DNA from: a virus | IMG/VR virus record: IMGVR_UViG_3300034072_001300 | Location: 1-58,411 of that record | Length of the DNA: 58,411 bases | Strand: one strand, 5' to 3' | In this document: in pieces, positions 56,317-58,411 of the stretch | How positions within the stretch are numbered: the stretch's first letter is position 1 | How the letters are laid out: each line of letters starts with the position of its first letter | The notes under the pieces: generated by a model | What the model was told of the DNA's origin: nothing | Databases searched by the model: none | The model's input: the letters and a program-made list of their open reading frames with translations, nothing else | Program-made: the position numbers and the translations under genes

Positions 56317-56593
56317 CGGCGACTCAGGAATCAAAAGCCCTAGTGATGGTTTACAATGTAAAAAATTCTTAAATGATTATGAATATGCATTCTTAATTGG
56401 TGAAAATGAGATTAATAAGTTCTCCGAACATTGGTATTTGAATAAATTTAATTTATCTAAAATTGTTTGGAATTGTCTCAATTATATGATTCCCGATGTT
56501 ATACATGCTTTAGAAAATGGGAATGAAGATATTTTCAAAAATGATAATTATTATATAAGAACAGTGAAGGAATGCAATTTTTATCTTATTTAA
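56294..56593 (+). CDS. hypothetical protein (99 aa)
   Basis: MILIIYTDGDSGIKSPSDGL begins it. GGA lies seven bases before this ATG; an ATG at 56282 is also possible. The TDGDS stretch is acidic but not a known motif. Overlaps the previous gene by 23 bases. Confidence 0.55.
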   Translation: MILIIYTDGDSGIKSPSDGLQCKKFLNDYEYAFLIGENEINKFSEHWYLNKFNLSKIVWNCLNYMIPDVIHALENGNEDIFKNDNYYIRTVKECNFYLI

Positions 56594-56598
56594 TTTAT

Positions 56599-56622
56599 TT
56601 TTAATATTCTTTTATATATAAT
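56599..56622 (+). promoter_or_regulatory. middle-type promoter (TTTTAA-N12-TATAAT)
   Basis: ATTTTTAATATTCTTTTA then TATATAAT before 56652; C of the box is T. Confidence 0.55.
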
Positions 56623-56651
56623 TATAATATATAAATTAAAGGATATATAAA

Positions 56652-56960
56652 ATGGAATTAACAATACAATTTGACTTATTTTGCAACAGTAATTCACTAA
56701 AAAATGCTACAAAAAAATTTAATAAATCAAAATTACCTGTAATTGAAGTTTTACATAGTACACAAACAAATTATTTTGCAGAATGCGTTTACTATATGAC
56801 TTCAGACGAGTGTAAACATTTAGGTATAACAGGAGAAAATTTTAAAAATTTTGATTTTTATAAGTATTTTACAAATTTAATACCATTAGAATATTTGAGA
56901 ACAAGAAAAAATAAAACTGGAATTTTTGTTGATTTTGTTAGTGCGTATTTACAAAATTAA
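56652..56960 (+). CDS. hypothetical protein (102 aa)
   Basis: MELTIQFDLFCNSNSLKNAT begins it. AAGGA precedes the ATG. No family is recognised. Confidence 0.6.
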   Translation: MELTIQFDLFCNSNSLKNATKKFNKSKLPVIEVLHSTQTNYFAECVYYMTSDECKHLGITGENFKNFDFYKYFTNLIPLEYLRTRKNKTGIFVDFVSAYLQN

Positions 56961-56973
56961 AAAAGGATATAAG

Positions 56974-57138
56974 ATGGCTTACACTAGATTTATAGATAAA
57001 CTATATGCTAAAAGAATGGCGAGAAAATCATCATCTGGGTTATGGATTAAAATTTCAAAATTTACTGAAGATAGGACTATTCAGATAATTCGCAGAAGGA
57101 TTAATGCTCGTAAATTTAATAATTTTCTATTTCACTAA
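56974..57138 (+). CDS. small basic protein (54 aa)
   Basis: MAYTRFIDKLYAKRMARKSS and RTIQIIRRRINARKFNNFLF: strongly basic, as in nucleic-acid binders. AAGGA fits the ATG at 56974; the longer frame from 56926 lies inside the previous gene. Confidence 0.55.
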   Translation: MAYTRFIDKLYAKRMARKSSSGLWIKISKFTEDRTIQIIRRRINARKFNNFLFH

Positions 57139-57160
57139 TTGAATATAATCATATATAAAA

Positions 57161-57291
57161 ATGTATAAATATAAAGGTGCAAAAGAAGTTAAAGATAACA
57201 AATCAAACACTATACAATTGAAGAACATCAAATAAGATTAAATATAAAATGTATTCAAATAGAAGAGAAATTAAAATCTAGTGAAAATTAA
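57161..57291 (+). pseudogene. frameshifted small gene fragment
   Basis: MYKYKGAKEVKDNKSN leads to a stop; the +1 frame continues YTIEEHQIRLNIKCIQIEEK, LKSSEN and a stop at 57291. Read across the shift near 57205 this looks like one broken gene of about 43 residues next to the mobile tnpB. Confidence 0.45.
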
Positions 57292-57309
57292 TATCTTATA
57301 TTATATAAT
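57286..57309 (+). promoter_or_regulatory. middle-type promoter (AATTAA-N12-TATAAT)
   Basis: AATTAATATCTTATATTATATAAT before the TnpB gene, in the same AATTAA form as at 14768 and 22967, so the mobile gene appears to be under phage-type control. Confidence 0.55.
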
Positions 57310-57336
57310 ATAACATAAAATTAAAAGGAGGTAAAG

Positions 57337-58411
57337 ATGGAAATTATTAGAACAAATAAGTACAGATTGTATCCTAATTCTAAACAGAAATTTTTACTTC
57401 ATAATATGTTTGGACAAACAAGATTTGTATTTAATTCTGTTCTAAATATGATTCAAGATTGTAAATTTGGTTCTTATATTAATAAGAAAGGTATGACTTG
57501 TGGTTCAATTCCATCTCAAACTGTTCTTATTAATCAAGTAACTGAACTAAAGAACAAATATCCATTTCTATATCAAACTGGAAATGACTTTTTACAAGCT
57601 GAGTTAAATAATTTATATCTTGGAACAAAAGGTTTTCTTAAGGGAATCTATGGTTATCCTAAATTTAAGTCAAGAAAAAATAAAGAGCAATCTATTAATC
57701 TAAGAGCTGGTTCTAGAGCTAAATTTGATTCTGAATTTGTTTATTTACCTTTTGCTAAAGGAACACAATTCAATAAATCTGATTTTAAAATTAAATACAA
57801 GAAACATAGTACAAATTATTCTCTTCCAGAGAAAATAACTAGTTATACTATATCTAAAGATAATCTAGATAGATATTGGATTTCATTTACTTTTAAAATA
57901 GAATTAATGTATAAAATAAAAGGAGCAAATAAACAATGTGGTATAGATTTAGGTATAAAGGATTTAATTATAACATCAGATGGGGTAAAGATACCAAATG
58001 ATAATTTGATTAAAAAATCAGAACTTAAATTAACTTTTCTTCAAAGAAGATTATCTAAGAAGAAAAAGGGATCAAAGAATAGAAACAAAGCTAGATTAAA
58101 AGTTGCTAAATGCCAAGATAAAATTAAAAACAAAAGACAATATAGGAATCATAACATCTCTAGAATGTTAGTTAATCTTTATGACTTCATAGGAGTAGAA
58201 ACTTTAGCTGTTAAAAATATGATTAAGAACAAATCTTTATCTAAAGCAATAGCTAACGTTTCATGGTCTGATATTATATCTAAAATTGAATATAAAATGA
58301 CTGAAAAACAAGGTCATTTAATTAAAATAGATCAATTTTATCCTAGTAGTAAAACTTGTTCTAATTGTGGTTCTGTGAAACAGGAGATGCCATTAGAAAT
58401 AAGAATATATG
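57337..58411 (+). CDS. tnpB: TnpB (IS605 OrfB) RNA-guided nuclease, 3' end cut by the window
   Basis: An open frame of 358 codons runs to the window edge with AAAGGAGG before the ATG. The N-terminal KYRLYPNSKQKFLLHNMFGQTRFVFNSVLN matches the OrfB_IS605 helical start. The RuvC core shows CGIDLGIKD (D204) and GVETLAVKNM (E288). The zinc-ribbon half CSNCG (C341, C344) is present; the second CxxC and the last RuvC Asp would lie beyond the edge. No TnpA is seen. Known TnpB proteins cut DNA with a right-end omega-RNA. T4-like phages also carry such genes as homing-like elements. Confidence 0.88.
   Translation, partial: MEIIRTNKYRLYPNSKQKFLLHNMFGQTRFVFNSVLNMIQDCKFGSYINKKGMTCGSIPSQTVLINQVTELKNKYPFLYQTGNDFLQAELNNLYLGTKGFLKGIYGYPKFKSRKNKEQSINLRAGSRAKFDSEFVYLPFAKGTQFNKSDFKIKYKKHSTNYSLPEKITSYTISKDNLDRYWISFTFKIELMYKIKGANKQCGIDLGIKDLIITSDGVKIPNDNLIKKSELKLTFLQRRLSKKKKGSKNRNKARLKVAKCQDKIKNKRQYRNHNISRMLVNLYDFIGVETLAVKNMIKNKSLSKAIANVSWSDIISKIEYKMTEKQGHLIKIDQFYPSSKTCSNCGSVKQEMPLEIRIY

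Noticed and set aside
1-58411. Window ends joining into one circular tnpB gene
   Set aside because: Joining the end to the start does not supply the second CxxC or the final RuvC Asp in frame, so the two edges are not contiguous.

Overview
The window looks like about 58 kb of a T4-like (tailed, myovirus-type) phage genome. It is very AT-rich, and genes are packed with short gaps or 1-8 base start/stop overlaps and AAGGA-type ribosome binding sites. T4-type markers seen directly are a large terminase, a family B DNA polymerase, the gp44-type clamp-loader ATPase, a likely gp62, a T4 gp1-type dNMP kinase, thymidylate synthase, DHFR, a ClpP-like protease, a GH19 endolysin and an overlapping i-spanin/o-spanin pair. 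The spanins imply a Gram-negative host. The AT-rich promoter style (T-rich stretch, then GTATATAAT) would suit Campylobacterota, but that host call is inference.

Layout. 1-400: a possible tnpB 3' remnant and one small gene. 400-3602 (minus): large terminase carrying a mini-intein at its Walker B motif, preceded by a shorter gene that looks like an ATPase-dead copy of the terminase ATPase domain. 3.7-5.8 kb: small genes, a deoxyribonucleotidase and a GNAT-like protein. 5.8-6.7 kb: endolysin (minus) and a 54-bp tandem repeat array. 6.7-18.6 kb: MoxR-like ATPase, spanins, a group with capsid-targeting-like N-termini, ClpP, a kinase-nuclease fusion, MazG, clamp-loader ATPase, an Acb1-like 2H phosphoesterase and an AAA+ ATPase. 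18.6-24.9 kb: a sugar/glycosyltransferase cluster interrupted by a GIY-YIG homing endonuclease. 24.9-33.1 kb: replication and nucleotide metabolism (polymerase, ThyA, DHFR, dNMP kinase, gp62-like, a second GIY-YIG gene, DHH phosphoesterase). 33-57 kb: mostly small unknown genes, with islands for NAD metabolism (NadV, NMNAT-Nudix, NAD kinase), GNAT-like paralogues, a radical SAM protein and a HAD phosphatase. 57.3 kb to the end: a TnpB gene cut by the window edge.

Regulation. Two promoter families stand out. One has a TTAA-ending box exactly 12 bp (rarely 11) before TATAAT, found about 26 times; its geometry resembles the T4 MotA middle promoter. The other is the T4 late motif TATAAATA, about 18-24 bp before start codons of spanins, endolysin, terminase region, capsid-tag genes, glycosyltransferase, dehydrogenase, epimerase and thyA. 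Several hairpin terminators overlap stop codons.

How the genes may work together: the replication and nucleotide genes make DNA; the sugar cluster may make and transfer a uronic acid or pentose to DNA or a surface; NadV, NMNAT and NAD kinase could rebuild NAD(P)+ from nicotinamide, a known counter to NAD-depleting defences; the Acb1-like protein could destroy CBASS cyclic nucleotides; and several proteins (two GNAT-like, one ferritin-like and two unknown) may be packaged in the head and injected.
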